Both the position numbers and the translations under genes were made by a program. From positions 1 through 48,608 of the forward strand of contig JAJTFK010000019.1 in NCBI GenBank assembly GCA_021298655.1: 48,608 bases of DNA. Reading direction: 5' to 3'. Each line of letters opens with the position of its first letter. The stretch's first letter is position 1. Source of the DNA: Cryomorphaceae bacterium. Its GTDB lineage: Bacteria; Bacteroidota; Bacteroidia; Flavobacteriales; Schleiferiaceae. Below, piece by piece: positions 17,112-25,855 of the stretch. Under the pieces are notes generated by a model. That model did not search any database and was not told the DNA's origin. It worked only from the letters and a program-made list of their open reading frames with translations.

Positions 17112-17582
17112 TTAAGCAAAGCGAATCAAGGGCGCACCCTTTTCAACGGCCTGACCAGCGGTTACCAGCACCTGCGCAATTCGCCCGGCCGCGGGGCTTT
17201 TGAGGTTGTTTTCCATTTTCATGGCCTCGAGCACGAGCAGCGTCTGGCCAGGCACTACTTCGGAGCCTTCTGCGGCGTCAATTCGGAGTACCAAGCCCGG
17301 CATGGGCGCCACGACCACTTCGGGGCCTTTCGCTGCCGTTGCCGCGATGCCCAATTCGTCGAGGAGCACGTCGATTGCGCGCAGCGAGCGCACTGGGTAC
17401 ACGTCGCCGTCGATCCACCACGACGAGGTTTTGGCGGCAGGATCGTAGTCCACCAAAAAGGCGGTTTTTGCTTCGGATCCGCGCTTCAAACGGAATTCGC
17501 GGCCTTCGAGGTGCTCAATGCTCCAGCCCTCCAGGCCGTTGGGGAAGCTAAACGGCTGCTTGCCGACGTGGTGCGTTCGCAT
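17112..17582 (-). CDS. Biotin carboxyl carrier protein (acyl-CoA carboxylase type)
   Basis: A 156-residue protein. The C-terminal 75 residues are a biotinyl domain, with 'VVVAPMPGLVLRIDAAEGSE' and the biotin site 'VLEAMKMENNLKSP', whose central Lys is modified. The N-terminal half ('AFLVDYD ... DVYPVRSLRAIDVLLDELG') matches the lead region of Bacteroidota carriers that normally sit beside a propionyl- or acetyl-CoA carboxylase. Here no carboxylase subunit is adjacent, and a separate accB/accC pair lies at 43-45 kb, so it probably serves a second biotin enzyme encoded elsewhere. Divergent from rseP; a -7 box TATTTTTA lies four bases before the ATG. Confidence 0.88.
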   Translation of the reverse strand: MRTHHVGKQPFSFPNGLEGWSIEHLEGREFRLKRGSEAKTAFLVDYDPAAKTSSWWIDGDVYPVRSLRAIDVLLDELGIAATAAKGPEVVVAPMPGLVLRIDAAEGSEVVPGQTLLVLEAMKMENNLKSPAAGRIAQVLVTAGQAVEKGAPLIRFA

Positions 17583-17586
17583 GGCC

Positions 17587-17594
17587 TAAAAATA
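17587..17594 (-). promoter_or_regulatory. -7 box TATTTTTA of the biotin carrier gene
   Basis: A TAnnTTTR match on the minus strand ending 4 bases before the ATG at 17582, back-to-back with the rseP promoter. Confidence 0.45.
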
Positions 17595-17612
17595 CGTCGG
17601 GCACGATGGTTG

Positions 17613-17620
17613 TACCTTTG
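17613..17620 (+). promoter_or_regulatory. -7 box TACCTTTG of rseP
   Basis: Perfect TAnnTTTG match ending 8 bases before the ATG at 17629, so the leader can be only a few bases long. Confidence 0.6.
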
Positions 17621-17628
17621 TCGCCGCT

Positions 17629-18948
17629 ATGTTGATTCAAATTTCGCAGTTCATTCTGGGTCTTTCGCTGCTCGTCGTGCTTCACGAGCTGGGCCATTTT
17701 ATTCCGGCGGTGGCCTTCCGCACCCGCGTCGAGAAGTTTTACCTCTTTTTCAACCCCTGGTTTTCGCTGTTTAAGACCAATATTCGCGGAACCGAAGTCG
17801 GAATCGGCTGGCTTCCGTTGGGCGGATACGTGAAAATTGCCGGCATGGTCGACGAGTCCATGGACACCGAGGGCCTGGCCGAGGAGCCCAAGCCCTACGA
17901 GTACCGGAGCAAGAAGCCCTGGCAGCGCCTCATCATCATTTTGGGCGGAGTCACCGTGAATTTTTTCGTGGCCGTCGCGATTTACGCCGGCATGGGCGCG
18001 TACTACGGCGAAAAGTACGTGGACACCGCCGACTTAAAGGGCGGAATTTGGGCGACCCCGGTTGCGCAGTCCATGGGCATGAAGTCGGGCGACGTCCCCG
18101 TCGCGGTGGGCGGACGCGAGATTGCGCGCTTCGACGAGGTAAGCGTCGAAATGCTGCTCGGTTCGGGATCAAGCCTGACGGTGCTGCGCGGCGGCGAGCG
18201 GATCGAGTTGCCCATTACCCAAGAGTTTGTGGCCAAGGCCATCGAAGAAAAGACGCCCTGGATGTTTCCGCGGGTGCCCTACGTGGTCAAGGAGTTCGCG
18301 ACCGGCAGCCCGGCCGAGGCCGCCGGCATGCTCAAGGGCGACGCGCTGGTGGCCTTGAACGGGGAGCCCCTGACCTACTTTGACGAATACCTTGAGCGCA
18401 TCCCGGCCTTGGCGGGAAAGACGGCGACCATCACCGTGGACCGCGCCGGCGAGCGGGTTGACCTGCCCGTAACCGTGAGTGATGCGGGCAAAATTGGGGT
18501 GTACTATCAAGACAATTTGGCGGCCTTCTTTCCCGTGAAAACGGACTACCACAGCGGCCTTGCGGCACTGCCCTACGGGTGGAACCGCGCCGTGTCGACC
18601 CTTTCTTCGTACGCGCGCCAAATCAAGCTGATGTTCCAGCCCGAAACCGGCGCCTACAAGGAGGCCGGCGGATTTCTGACCATTTTAAAGCAGTACCCCA
18701 GCTCCTGGGATTGGGAGCACTTCTGGGGCTTCACGGCCTTTTTGAGCTTGGCGTTGGCCTTTTTGAACGTGCTTCCCATTCCGGCCCTCGACGGCGGACA
18801 CGCGGTCTTTGCGCTGATCGAGTGGGTAACTGGCCGCGCACCCAGCACCCGCGTGATGGAGGTGGCCCAGATGATTGGCTTCTTCTTGCTGCTGGCCTTG
18901 TTTGTGCTGGCGAACGGCAACGACCTTTTTAAGGCCCTCGGGCTGTAG
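17629..18948 (+). CDS. rseP: RseP site-2 zinc metalloprotease
   Basis: A 439-residue membrane protease that cleaves transmembrane anti-sigma factors and leftover signal peptides. The active-site motif 'VVLHELGHF' (His19-Glu-x-x-His23) sits in the first membrane segment. 'GWLPLGGYVKIAGM' follows, then a second membrane segment (LIIILGGVTVNFFVAVAIY). One or two PDZ domains lie at residues ~120-300 ('FATGSPAEAAGMLKGDALVA'). The C-terminal 'LNVLPIPALDGGHAVFALIE' carries the third zinc ligand, Asp. All catalytic elements are present and length is normal. It is followed by a pair of small hairpins before the convergent ZIP gene. Confidence 0.95.
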   Translation: MLIQISQFILGLSLLVVLHELGHFIPAVAFRTRVEKFYLFFNPWFSLFKTNIRGTEVGIGWLPLGGYVKIAGMVDESMDTEGLAEEPKPYEYRSKKPWQRLIIILGGVTVNFFVAVAIYAGMGAYYGEKYVDTADLKGGIWATPVAQSMGMKSGDVPVAVGGREIARFDEVSVEMLLGSGSSLTVLRGGERIELPITQEFVAKAIEEKTPWMFPRVPYVVKEFATGSPAEAAGMLKGDALVALNGEPLTYFDEYLERIPALAGKTATITVDRAGERVDLPVTVSDAGKIGVYYQDNLAAFFPVKTDYHSGLAALPYGWNRAVSTLSSYARQIKLMFQPETGAYKEAGGFLTILKQYPSSWDWEHFWGFTAFLSLALAFLNVLPIPALDGGHAVFALIEWVTGRAPSTRVMEVAQMIGFFLLLALFVLANGNDLFKALGL

Positions 18949-18956
18949 TGCAGCGT

Positions 18957-19011
18957 GCGCAGCGGTGCTGCGCGCAACCAGTTGCTAGGTACTGGCGCAG
19001 CTCCGCTGCGC
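18957..19011. repeat. Two copies of the same 7-bp hairpin around a heptamer-like repeat
   Basis: The stem GCGCAGC/GCTGCGC occurs twice, at 18957-18973 (loop GGT) and 18995-19011 (loop TCC). Between them lies CCAGTTGCTAGGTACTGG, related to the heptamer repeats elsewhere in the window. There is no T-run, so this is not a standard terminator, although its position between convergent genes would suit one. Confidence 0.55.
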
Positions 19012-19012
19012 G

Positions 19013-19825
19013 CTAGCCCAGAGCGACGTCGAGCGACATCATTACCGCAAAGCCCGCGATGAATCCGAGCGTGGCTATGTCGGTGTACTTGTCGCGCTGC
19101 GTTTCGGGAATAACTTCTTCGACGACCACGTAAATCATGGCGCCGGCCGCGAAGGCTAGGGCAAACGGCAGCACCGGCTGCATGTACAGCACGGCTACGG
19201 CACCGATTACCCCGGCGACCGGCTCCACAATGGCGGAGAGTTGTCCGAACCAAAAGCTCCGAAAGCGCGAAACGCCTTGGCGGCGCAGCGGGAAGGCCAC
19301 GGCGACTCCCTCAGGGAAGTTTTGGAGCCCAATGCCGATGGCGAGCGCTACGGCGGCTCCGAGGGAGGCTCCGTCAATGCCGGCCGCATAGGCGCCGAAG
19401 GCCACGCCCACGGCCAGTCCTTCGGGAATGTTGTGAAGGGTGATGGCCAGCACGAGCAGGGTGGTTGATTTCCAGTCCGTTTTGACGCCCTCGATTTCGG
19501 AGGGTCCAAAGTTGATGTGCAGGTGCGGCACCAGTTTGTCGAGCCCAAACAGGAATAGGGCGCCGGCGAGGAAGCCCAACACGGGCGGAATCCAGGGGAT
19601 GTAGCCTTGGGCCTCCGACATTTCGATGGACGGCGCGAGAAGGCTCCAGTAGCTGGCTGCGATCATGACGCCGCCGGTGAATCCGAGCATGCCGTCGAGG
19701 ACCTTGCGCGGCAGTTCCTTGAAAAGGAATACGAGGGCAGCTCCGGACGCGGTCACCAGCCAGGTGAAGGTGGTCGCTAAGAACGCGAGCAGCACGGGGT
19801 GGTACGAGCTAAGCGTTTCAAGCAT
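19013..19825 (-). CDS. ZIP-family divalent metal transporter
   Basis: A 270-residue integral membrane protein with about eight hydrophobic segments. The paired ZIP metal-site motifs are present: 'LAITLHNIPEGLAVGVAFG' in segment 4 and 'GIGLQNFPEGVAVAFPL' in segment 5. The loop before them carries 'HLHINFGPSE', a possible metal-binding site. ZIP proteins move zinc, iron or manganese into the cytoplasm; the metal is not predictable. The closest bacterial relatives are ZupT/GufA types. It is transcribed alone, divergent from lpxH. Confidence 0.92.
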   Translation of the reverse strand: MLETLSSYHPVLLAFLATTFTWLVTASGAALVFLFKELPRKVLDGMLGFTGGVMIAASYWSLLAPSIEMSEAQGYIPWIPPVLGFLAGALFLFGLDKLVPHLHINFGPSEIEGVKTDWKSTTLLVLAITLHNIPEGLAVGVAFGAYAAGIDGASLGAAVALAIGIGLQNFPEGVAVAFPLRRQGVSRFRSFWFGQLSAIVEPVAGVIGAVAVLYMQPVLPFALAFAAGAMIYVVVEEVIPETQRDKYTDIATLGFIAGFAVMMSLDVALG

Positions 19826-19845
19826 GGTAAACGGGTTTAATTGCT

Positions 19846-19853
19846 TAAAGATA
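19846..19853 (-). promoter_or_regulatory. -7 box TATCTTTA of the ZIP transporter
   Basis: A TAnnTTTR match on the minus strand 20 bases before the ATG at 19825. Confidence 0.45.
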
Positions 19854-19871
19854 CGTCGCGGGATTTTGCCC

Positions 19872-19879
19872 TAGGTTTG
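19872..19879 (+). promoter_or_regulatory. -7 box TAGGTTTG of lpxH
   Basis: Perfect TAnnTTTG match ending 4 bases before the ATG at 19884; a leaderless mRNA is expected. Confidence 0.6.
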
Positions 19880-19883
19880 CAGT

Positions 19884-20660
19884 ATGGTCGCCAGAGTAGA
19901 CGCGGAGTTTGAGTTGCCCGAAGGCAAGTCGGTCTTTTTCGCCAGCGATTTGCACTTGGGTGCGCCGGATGCGGGAGCGAGCGCGGAGCGCGAGCGGGCC
20001 TTCGTCGCCTGGATGGATTCCATCAAGCCCCGTGCGGCGGCCCTCTACCTCGTCGGAGACGTTTTTGATTTTTGGTTCGAGTACCGGCACGCCATTCCAA
20101 AGGGCTTTGCGCGGATCCAGGGCAGGTTGGCCGATTGGTCGGATTCGGGAATACCCGTGTTTTTGTTTACCGGAAACCACGATTTGTGGATGCGCGACTA
20201 TTTTACTCAAGAGTTTGGCATTCAAGTATTTCATGAACCTATTCGCCATGTTTGGGGCAACAAACACTTCGTGGTGGGCCACGGCGACGGCCTGGGCCCG
20301 GGCGACACCGGATACAAACTCCTAAAGCGGGTATTTACGTTTCCTCCGTTTAAAACGCTGTTTCGCTGGGTACATCCGGATTTAGGAATTGCGTTGGCCT
20401 CCTGGCTTTCGCGCGGAAGCCGCGCCCGCACCGGCCAAGAGGACTACGCCATGACCGACGTCACTCAGGAAGCCATATACCTCTGGGCCTTGGACGCTCA
20501 CCGCGCCCACCCCGCGGACTACTGGATTTTCGGCCACCGCCACTACCCGGTGAAGGCCGAGTTTCCCGATGGCCGCGGAACCTACGTGAACCTCGGCGAC
20601 TGGATAAAGTGGCGAAGCTGGGGGGAGTTTGCGGCCGAAGGCGTTCGCTTGAACCCATAA
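19884..20660 (+). CDS. lpxH: UDP-2,3-diacylglucosamine diphosphatase
   Basis: A 258-residue calcineurin-like phosphoesterase that hydrolyses UDP-2,3-diacylglucosamine to lipid X in lipid A synthesis, at the inner face of the cytoplasmic membrane. The metal-binding motifs appear in order: 'FFASDLHLGAP' (residues ~18-28), 'LVGDVFDFWFEY', 'FTGNHDLWMRDYF', 'VVGHGDGLG' and 'IFGHRHYPVK'. The 'DFWFEY' and 'GDG' surroundings are those of the LpxH group in Bacteroidota. Length is as expected. Transcribed alone, with a terminator 3 bases after its stop. Confidence 0.9.
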   Translation: MVARVDAEFELPEGKSVFFASDLHLGAPDAGASAERERAFVAWMDSIKPRAAALYLVGDVFDFWFEYRHAIPKGFARIQGRLADWSDSGIPVFLFTGNHDLWMRDYFTQEFGIQVFHEPIRHVWGNKHFVVGHGDGLGPGDTGYKLLKRVFTFPPFKTLFRWVHPDLGIALASWLSRGSRARTGQEDYAMTDVTQEAIYLWALDAHRAHPADYWIFGHRHYPVKAEFPDGRGTYVNLGDWIKWRSWGEFAAEGVRLNP

Positions 20661-20663
20661 AAA

Positions 20664-20685
20664 AACCCGGCACGGAGGCCGGGTT
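20664..20685. terminator. Bidirectional terminator between lpxH and superoxide dismutase
   Basis: A perfect 8-base-pair stem (20664-20671 with 20678-20685, loop of 6), preceded by a run of A that gives a T-run to the minus-strand transcript. It lies between two convergent genes. Confidence 0.75.
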
Positions 20686-20705
20686 CCGCAGTAAAAAGGA
20701 GCGAA

Positions 20706-21311
20706 TTACTTCTTCGCGGCGGCGTAGCGCGCAGCTACTTCGGCCCAGTTGATCACGTTGAAGAAGGCCGCGGTGTAGTCCGGACGGCGGTTCTGGTACT
20801 TGAGGTAGTAGGCGTGCTCCCAAACGTCAAGTCCGAGGATGGGGGTTCCGGCGCATCCCACATTGGGCATGAGCGGGTTGTCTTGGTTGGCGGTCGAACA
20901 GATTTCGAGCTTGCCCGCTGCGTTCACGCACAGCCAAGCCCAGCCAGAGCCAAAGCGGGTTGCGGCGGCTTTGGAAAAAGCTTCCTTGAAGGCATCGAAG
21001 CTTCCGAAGGTGGCGGCGATGTCTGAGGCCAGGGCGCCGGTGGGCTGACCGCCTCCGTTGGGGCTCATGAGGGTCCAAAACATGCTGTGGTTGTAGTGAC
21101 CGCCTCCGTTGTTGCGCACGGCGGGAACGTCGCTGTGTTCCTTAATGAGGGCCTCGAGGCTCTTGCCGGCCATGGGCGTGCCCTCGACGGCGGCGTTGAG
21201 GTTGTTGATGTAGGCCTGGTGGTGCTTGCCGTGGTGGATTTCCATGGTGAGCGCGTCGATGTGCGGCTCCAGGGCGTTGTGCGCGTAGGGCAGGTTGGGA
21301 AGGGTAAACAT
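20706..21311 (-). CDS. sodA: Superoxide dismutase (Fe/Mn family)
   Basis: A 201-residue protein from [16 protein letters not shown] (21311), the standard family start. The four metal ligands are in place: His in '[15 protein letters not shown]', His in '[14 protein letters not shown]', and Asp and His in '[16 protein letters not shown]'. It converts superoxide to peroxide and oxygen in the cytoplasm. 'NGGGQPTG' and 'FGSGWAWL' fit the manganese or cambialistic branch, but the metal cannot be decided from sequence. A longer frame to 21392 is rejected because it precedes the conserved N-terminus and overlaps the promoter region. Confidence 0.95.
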   Translation of the reverse strand: MFTLPNLPYAHNALEPHIDALTMEIHHGKHHQAYINNLNAAVEGTPMAGKSLEALIKEHSDVPAVRNNGGGHYNHSMFWTLMSPNGGGQPTGALASDIAATFGSFDAFKEAFSKAAATRFGSGWAWLCVNAAGKLEICSTANQDNPLMPNVGCAGTPILGLDVWEHAYYLKYQNRRPDYTAAFFNVINWAEVAARYAAAKK

Positions 21312-21360
21312 GGCGTAGCGTGTTAATCGTTTAAGTACGGAATTTCGTTCTTGATTAACG

Positions 21361-21368
21361 CAAAAATA
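21361..21368 (-). promoter_or_regulatory. -7 box TATTTTTG of superoxide dismutase
   Basis: Exact TAnnTTTG match on the minus strand. It leaves a leader of about 45 bases, unusually long for this window. Confidence 0.4.
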
Positions 21369-21392
21369 GGGCCTAAGGTTGGGCGGCCACAT

Positions 21393-21400
21393 TAACTTTA
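21393..21400 (+). promoter_or_regulatory. -7 box TAACTTTA of the AddA-like gene
   Basis: A TAnnTTTR match ending 5 bases before the ATG at 21406; it argues for that start rather than the in-frame codon at 21379. Confidence 0.45.
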
Positions 21401-21405
21401 GGTCG

Positions 21406-24400
21406 ATGACTCAGGCCCCAGTGGATTCCGCCCGAATTACGGTGTACAGTGCTTCGGCGGGAGCGGGCAAGACCTTTCGCTTGGCGGTGGAGTATGGCGC
21501 GGCGGCCCTGGCGCATCCCGACGATCCGGGCGCGTTTCGCCGGATTTTGGGCCTGACCTTCACGAACAAGGCGGCGCAGGAGATGAAGGACCGGGTGCTC
21601 CGCACGCTGCAAAAGGCGGTGGAGGCGGCGGATCCGCTCGACGAACCGATTGCGAAGGAAATCGCGCTGCTGCTGGGCGTGGACGGCGACGAGCTGCGCC
21701 GGCGCGCGGAACGGGTGCTTCAGGCGATGCTCCACGACTACGGCTCGGTTTCGCTGGGAACCCTGGACCAGTTTACGCACCGACTGGTGCGGACTTTTGC
21801 GCTGGAGCTCGGCCTTCCGAGCCAGTTTGAGGTGGAGTTGGACGACGACTACCTGCTGGATTTGGCCGTCTACGAGCTCATGGCCGACCTCGGCACGGAC
21901 CCGGAGTTGACGAAGCTGGTGCTGGACTTTGCGCGGGCCAACCTGGAAGACGACAAGCAGGCGGATGTGTTTGATGCGCTTAAGGGCATGGTGAAGCACC
22001 TGAGCAAGGAAGCTTCGGTGGCCGCGGTAACCGAGTTAAATGCCTGGGATTTGGCCCGTCATCGGGAAGCGCAGATTCGGCTTCAGGCCAAGGCGGCCGG
22101 ACTTCGGAGCCATTTACGGGCCGCAGCCCCCAAGCTGCTCAAGCTGCTGGCCAAGGTTCCGCCCGAAGCCGTGAACCGGCCCGATTGGTACCAGAGCTAC
22201 TTCAAAAAACTGCGAAAGGCCGACGCCAAGGGATGGGTGCCGGGGGCCCACGTGCGCAAGTCGCTAATGGGCGATGCGGTCAACCTGCTCAAGGTGGCGG
22301 CGCAAAAAGATGCCGCACTTAGGGCGCAGGCCGAGGAAGTCGTAGCCGAAATGCGGGCGCTGTTGGGAGATCCGCTCGAGACCGCCCTAGACGGGGTGGT
22401 GCTGGATTTGCTTCGCCGGCACGACCGGAGTGCCTCGGTGCTGAGCGAGTTGGCCCGAAGGCTCGAAGCCGTGCTGGACCGCTTGCGGGTGCAGCCGATT
22501 TGGAAGTTTCAGCCGCTGATTCACCGCGAGCTGCGCGCACAGCCCGCGAGCTACCTGTACGAACGCTTGGGCGAACGCTACAGTCGGTTTTTGGTGGACG
22601 AGGCGCAGGACACCTCGCGCATGCAGTGGGCCAATTTGTGGCCGCTGATGGAGGGTCCGTTGGTGGGCCGCGAGCACGGAGCCGGGGCGATGATCGTCGG
22701 CGACGGCAAGCAGAGCATTTACCGTTGGCGCGGGTCCGACGCCGAGGAATTCCTGGACCTGGTTGCCCGGGCCAAAAAGGGGCGCAGTCCGTCGGACGCC
22801 TTGCCGGGCCTCGAGGGAATGCCGTCGTTTGTGCCCATGTCCGACAACTGGCGCAGCCGTTCGGGCATCGTGGCCTTCAACAACCGTTTGTACACGGGAT
22901 TGGCGGGCAAATTGGGGCAAGCGGACCACCAAACGGCCTACGCGGAGTCCGCGCAGATTCCGCGGGGCGGCGACGGCGGCTTCGTGCGGTTGCGCGCATT
23001 GGCCGCGGAGGACAAGGCGGAGTTTGATGCCCTGGCGCTCGATGCGCTGGTGGCTGATTTGCGGAACCGGCATGCGGCGGGCTGGGCTTGGGGCGACATG
23101 GCGGTGATCATGCGCCGCCGTGCCGAGGGGCGCATGGTGGCGGAGCGCTTGGCAGCTGAGGGCATTCCGATGCTTTCGTCGGAGCTGTTGGCCGTGACGG
23201 GGTCGGCCTCGGTGCAGTTGATGGCGGCCCTGTTTCAGTGGATGCTCCGCCCGGGGGAGCCCGAGCGGGAGTGGGAGGTGCTACGCGGGCTCCGCCGCGC
23301 AGGGGTCTGGAACGTCGCCACGGCCGAATGGCTCGCCGCCGGGCAGTCGCGCCGCCGCGGCAAGGACCTTCCGTTGCCCGAGCCGTTTGAAAACGTTTTA
23401 AAACGCGTAGTTCCCCAGTGGAACCCGGACGTGGCCTGGCGGCTCAGCCTCTACGAGATGGGGGCCTACACGGCCCGTGCACTGGGCTTCAACGCCGACG
23501 CGGACGCCTTTGTGCTGCGGCTGCTCGACGCCATGCTGGATTTTTCAAAGCGCCAAGTCAACCGCTTGGAAGCGTTTATGGAAGAGTTCGCGCGGCGCGC
23601 GGACACCTGGAGCGTTTCGGCCCCGGCAGGTGCCGACGCGGTGGAGCTGCTCACGGTCCACAAGGCCAAGGGCTTGGAGTTTCCGCTGGTGTTTTTCCCC
23701 TGGGCGCAGATGGACAATCCTCGGTTTGACCCGGTCTGGCTGGATCCGCGAGGGGTCCTGGGGCCGGACGTGGACCTGCCGCCCGCGGCGCTGGTGCCGC
23801 TGACGAAGTACGGGAACAACCCCGGGCTCCTGGAGGAGGTGGGCCAGCGCTGGCCGGCCTACGCGCAGCGCGTACACGAAACCGCCGAGCGGGCGGCGTT
23901 CGACGACGCCAACTTGCTGTACGTGGCGACGACCCGCGCGGTCGACGAGCTCTGGGTCTACGTCAACCCCGAGAAGGGGTACGGAAGCTGGTGGGTGGAG
24001 CACGCGGAGGCCGATGCGCTACGTGGCGAAGCCCGAGCCGAAGGCGAGGGCCTTTGGACCTGGGGCCAGCCGGTGATTCCCGGCGAAGCCAAGCCCGCTC
24101 CGCCGACCTGGGACCAAAAAACCGTGCGCAACCGGGACTGGACCGACACGGTCAAACTGGCTCGCCCGCGCGACGAGGAGCCCGAGCAGCGCTTCGGAAA
24201 CGCCCTGCACGCGGCCCTGGAACGCATTCGGGATCCGCGCGACGCCCCGGCAGCGGCCTATTCCGCCTCCGAACGCGCCCAACTCGATGCCGCCGAGCGC
24301 GACCGGCTCGTGGACACCCTGGCGCTGGCGCTGGAAAGCCCGGAACTGGCCGAATGGTGGTCCGCGACCGAGACCTACACCGAGCGCAGCCTGCTCCATG

Positions 24401-24609
24401 AAGGCGGCGTGCTGCGCCCCGACCGCATTTACCGAAGGGCCGACGGCCGCTGGGTGGTCGCCGACTACAAAACCGGGGCGCCTCAGGCCGAACACGAAGA
24501 GCAGGTCCGCCGCTACGCCACGCTGCTGGAGCCGGTCCTGGGCGAACGTCCGCTGCCCGTCGTCCTGTACCTTCGCAAACCCACAATCCTCCGCCATGAA
24601 TTCTCGTGA
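21406..24609 (+). CDS. AddA/RecB-like UvrD-family helicase-nuclease
   Basis: A 1067-residue protein. The Walker A motif is '[13 protein letters not shown]' (Lys22), Walker B '[13 protein letters not shown]' near residue 400, motif III '[15 protein letters not shown]', and motif V/VI '[16 protein letters not shown]' and 'LLYVATTRA'. A C-terminal PD-(D/E)XK nuclease domain has 'GNALHAALE', 'LRPDRIYRR' and 'WVVADYKTG' near residue 1018. This layout is that of AddA, the helicase-nuclease that resects double-strand breaks for RecA. AddB is not in the window: the gene upstream is superoxide dismutase on the other strand. The C-terminal 14 bases overlap kbl. The start at 21406 is fixed by a -7 box. 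Confidence 0.9.
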   Translation: MTQAPVDSARITVYSASAGAGKTFRLAVEYGAAALAHPDDPGAFRRILGLTFTNKAAQEMKDRVLRTLQKAVEAADPLDEPIAKEIALLLGVDGDELRRRAERVLQAMLHDYGSVSLGTLDQFTHRLVRTFALELGLPSQFEVELDDDYLLDLAVYELMADLGTDPELTKLVLDFARANLEDDKQADVFDALKGMVKHLSKEASVAAVTELNAWDLARHREAQIRLQAKAAGLRSHLRAAAPKLLKLLAKVPPEAVNRPDWYQSYFKKLRKADAKGWVPGAHVRKSLMGDAVNLLKVAAQKDAALRAQAEEVVAEMRALLGDPLETALDGVVLDLLRRHDRSASVLSELARRLEAVLDRLRVQPIWKFQPLIHRELRAQPASYLYERLGERYSRFLVDEAQDTSRMQWANLWPLMEGPLVGREHGAGAMIVGDGKQSIYRWRGSDAEEFLDLVARAKKGRSPSDALPGLEGMPSFVPMSDNWRSRSGIVAFNNRLYTGLAGKLGQADHQTAYAESAQIPRGGDGGFVRLRALAAEDKAEFDALALDALVADLRNRHAAGWAWGDMAVIMRRRAEGRMVAERLAAEGIPMLSSELLAVTGSASVQLMAALFQWMLRPGEPEREWEVLRGLRRAGVWNVATAEWLAAGQSRRRGKDLPLPEPFENVLKRVVPQWNPDVAWRLSLYEMGAYTARALGFNADADAFVLRLLDAMLDFSKRQVNRLEAFMEEFARRADTWSVSAPAGADAVELLTVHKAKGLEFPLVFFPWAQMDNPRFDPVWLDPRGVLGPDVDLPPAALVPLTKYGNNPGLLEEVGQRWPAYAQRVHETAERAAFDDANLLYVATTRAVDELWVYVNPEKGYGSWWVEHAEADALRGEARAEGEGLWTWGQPVIPGEAKPAPPTWDQKTVRNRDWTDTVKLARPRDEEPEQRFGNALHAALERIRDPRDAPAAAYSASERAQLDAAERDRLVDTLALALESPELAEWWSATETYTERSLLHEGGVLRPDRIYRRADGRWVVADYKTGAPQAEHEEQVRRYATLLEPVLGERPLPVVLYLRKPTILRHEFS

Positions 24610-25792
24610 AACCTTTTACCAACGCCTGCGCGACGAGCTGAAATCCGTCGACGAGCAGGGCCTTTTCAAGCGCGAACGCATCATTGCCTCGCCCCAAGAC
24701 GCGGTCATTACGCTGGCCGACGGCTCCGAGGTGATCAATTTTTGTGCGAACAACTACCTGGGCCTCAGCAGCCACCCCGACGTGGTGGCGGCGGCCCACC
24801 GTGCGTTGGACGAGCGCGGATTTGGCATGAGTTCGGTGCGCTTTATTTGCGGAACCCAGGACATTCACAAGCAGCTCGAGCGCCGCATCGCCGAGTTTTT
24901 GCATACCGAGGACACGATTTTGTACGCGGCGGCCTTTGATGCCAACGGCGGAGTTTTTGAGCCCCTGCTCGGCGAAGAGGACGCCATCATCAGCGACAGC
25001 CTGAACCACGCGTCGATCATCGACGGCGTAAGGCTTTGCAAGGCCCAGCGCTACCGCTACGCCAACAACGACATGGCCGACCTCGAGGCCCAGCTGCAGG
25101 CCGCAGATGCCGCCGGCGTGCGCACCAAAATGATTGTAACCGACGGCGTGTTTTCGATGGACGGTTACGTGGCCCAGATGGACAAAATCTGCGACTTGGC
25201 CGACAAGTACGACGCGCTGGTCATGGTCGACGAGTGCCACGCCACCGGGTTTATTGGGGCTACGGGCCGCGGTTCGATCGAGCTCCGCGGCGTGCTGGGC
25301 CGCGTAGACATCATTACCGGAACCCTCGGCAAGGCCCTCGGCGGCGCCATGGGCGGATTCACCACCGGCCGCAGGGAATTGATCGAAATGCTGCGCCAGC
25401 GCTCGCGCCCCTACCTGTTCAGCAACAGCCTTGCGCCCTCGATTGTCGGAGCCAGCCTCGCCGTACTTGACCTGCTCGACCGCACGACGGAGCTGCGCGA
25501 CCGCCTCATGGACAACGTGGCCCGCTTCAAGGCCGGCCTGCGCGAAGCCGGACTCGAGTTCAAGGACGGCGAGTCCGCCATCGTTCCCGTCATGCTGTAC
25601 GACGCGGCCCTGGCTCAGCGCTTCGCAGACGCCTTGCTGCAGCGCGGAATCTACGTCATCGGGTTTTTCTTTCCGGTCGTGCCCAAGGGCCAAGCGCGGA
25701 TTCGCGTGCAGCTTTCGGCCGCCCACACGCCCGAGCACATCGACAAGGCCGTTAAGGCTTTTGCGGAGGTGGCGAAGGAGTTGGTTGGCTAG
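24596..25792 (+). CDS. kbl: Glycine C-acetyltransferase (2-amino-3-ketobutyrate CoA ligase)
   Basis: A 398-residue PLP enzyme of the alpha-oxoamine synthase family. It starts [15 protein letters not shown], overlapping the helicase gene by 14 bases. Diagnostic segments are '[16 protein letters not shown]', '[20 protein letters not shown]', '[16 protein letters not shown]', '[13 protein letters not shown]' and the PLP-lysine motif '[15 protein letters not shown]' near residue 245. It splits 2-amino-3-ketobutyrate with CoA into glycine and acetyl-CoA in threonine breakdown. The partner threonine dehydrogenase is not in the window. The GTTRCTR-type repeat begins inside its last codons. Confidence 0.95.
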   Translation: MNSRETFYQRLRDELKSVDEQGLFKRERIIASPQDAVITLADGSEVINFCANNYLGLSSHPDVVAAAHRALDERGFGMSSVRFICGTQDIHKQLERRIAEFLHTEDTILYAAAFDANGGVFEPLLGEEDAIISDSLNHASIIDGVRLCKAQRYRYANNDMADLEAQLQAADAAGVRTKMIVTDGVFSMDGYVAQMDKICDLADKYDALVMVDECHATGFIGATGRGSIELRGVLGRVDIITGTLGKALGGAMGGFTTGRRELIEMLRQRSRPYLFSNSLAPSIVGASLAVLDLLDRTTELRDRLMDNVARFKAGLREAGLEFKDGESAIVPVMLYDAALAQRFADALLQRGIYVIGFFFPVVPKGQARIRVQLSAAHTPEHIDKAVKAFAEVAKELVG

Positions 25793-25825
25793 TTGGCTGG
25801 TTCGTTGCTAGTAACTAGTTACCTA
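25781..25825. repeat. Heptamer tandem repeat, copy at the kbl/fucP junction
   Basis: A degenerate 7-8-base tandem array (GGCTAGTT, GGCTGGTTC, GTTGCTA, GTAACTA, GTTACCTA). It starts in the last codons of kbl, provides its TAG stop and runs to ~30 bases before the next ATG. Confidence 0.65.
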
Positions 25826-25855
25826 TATTAGTAGCCAATACCATAACACATCGCC

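Noticed and set aside
24152-25738. A 528-codon minus-strand frame
   Set aside because: Shadow of addA and kbl, both of which have full motif sets on the plus strand.
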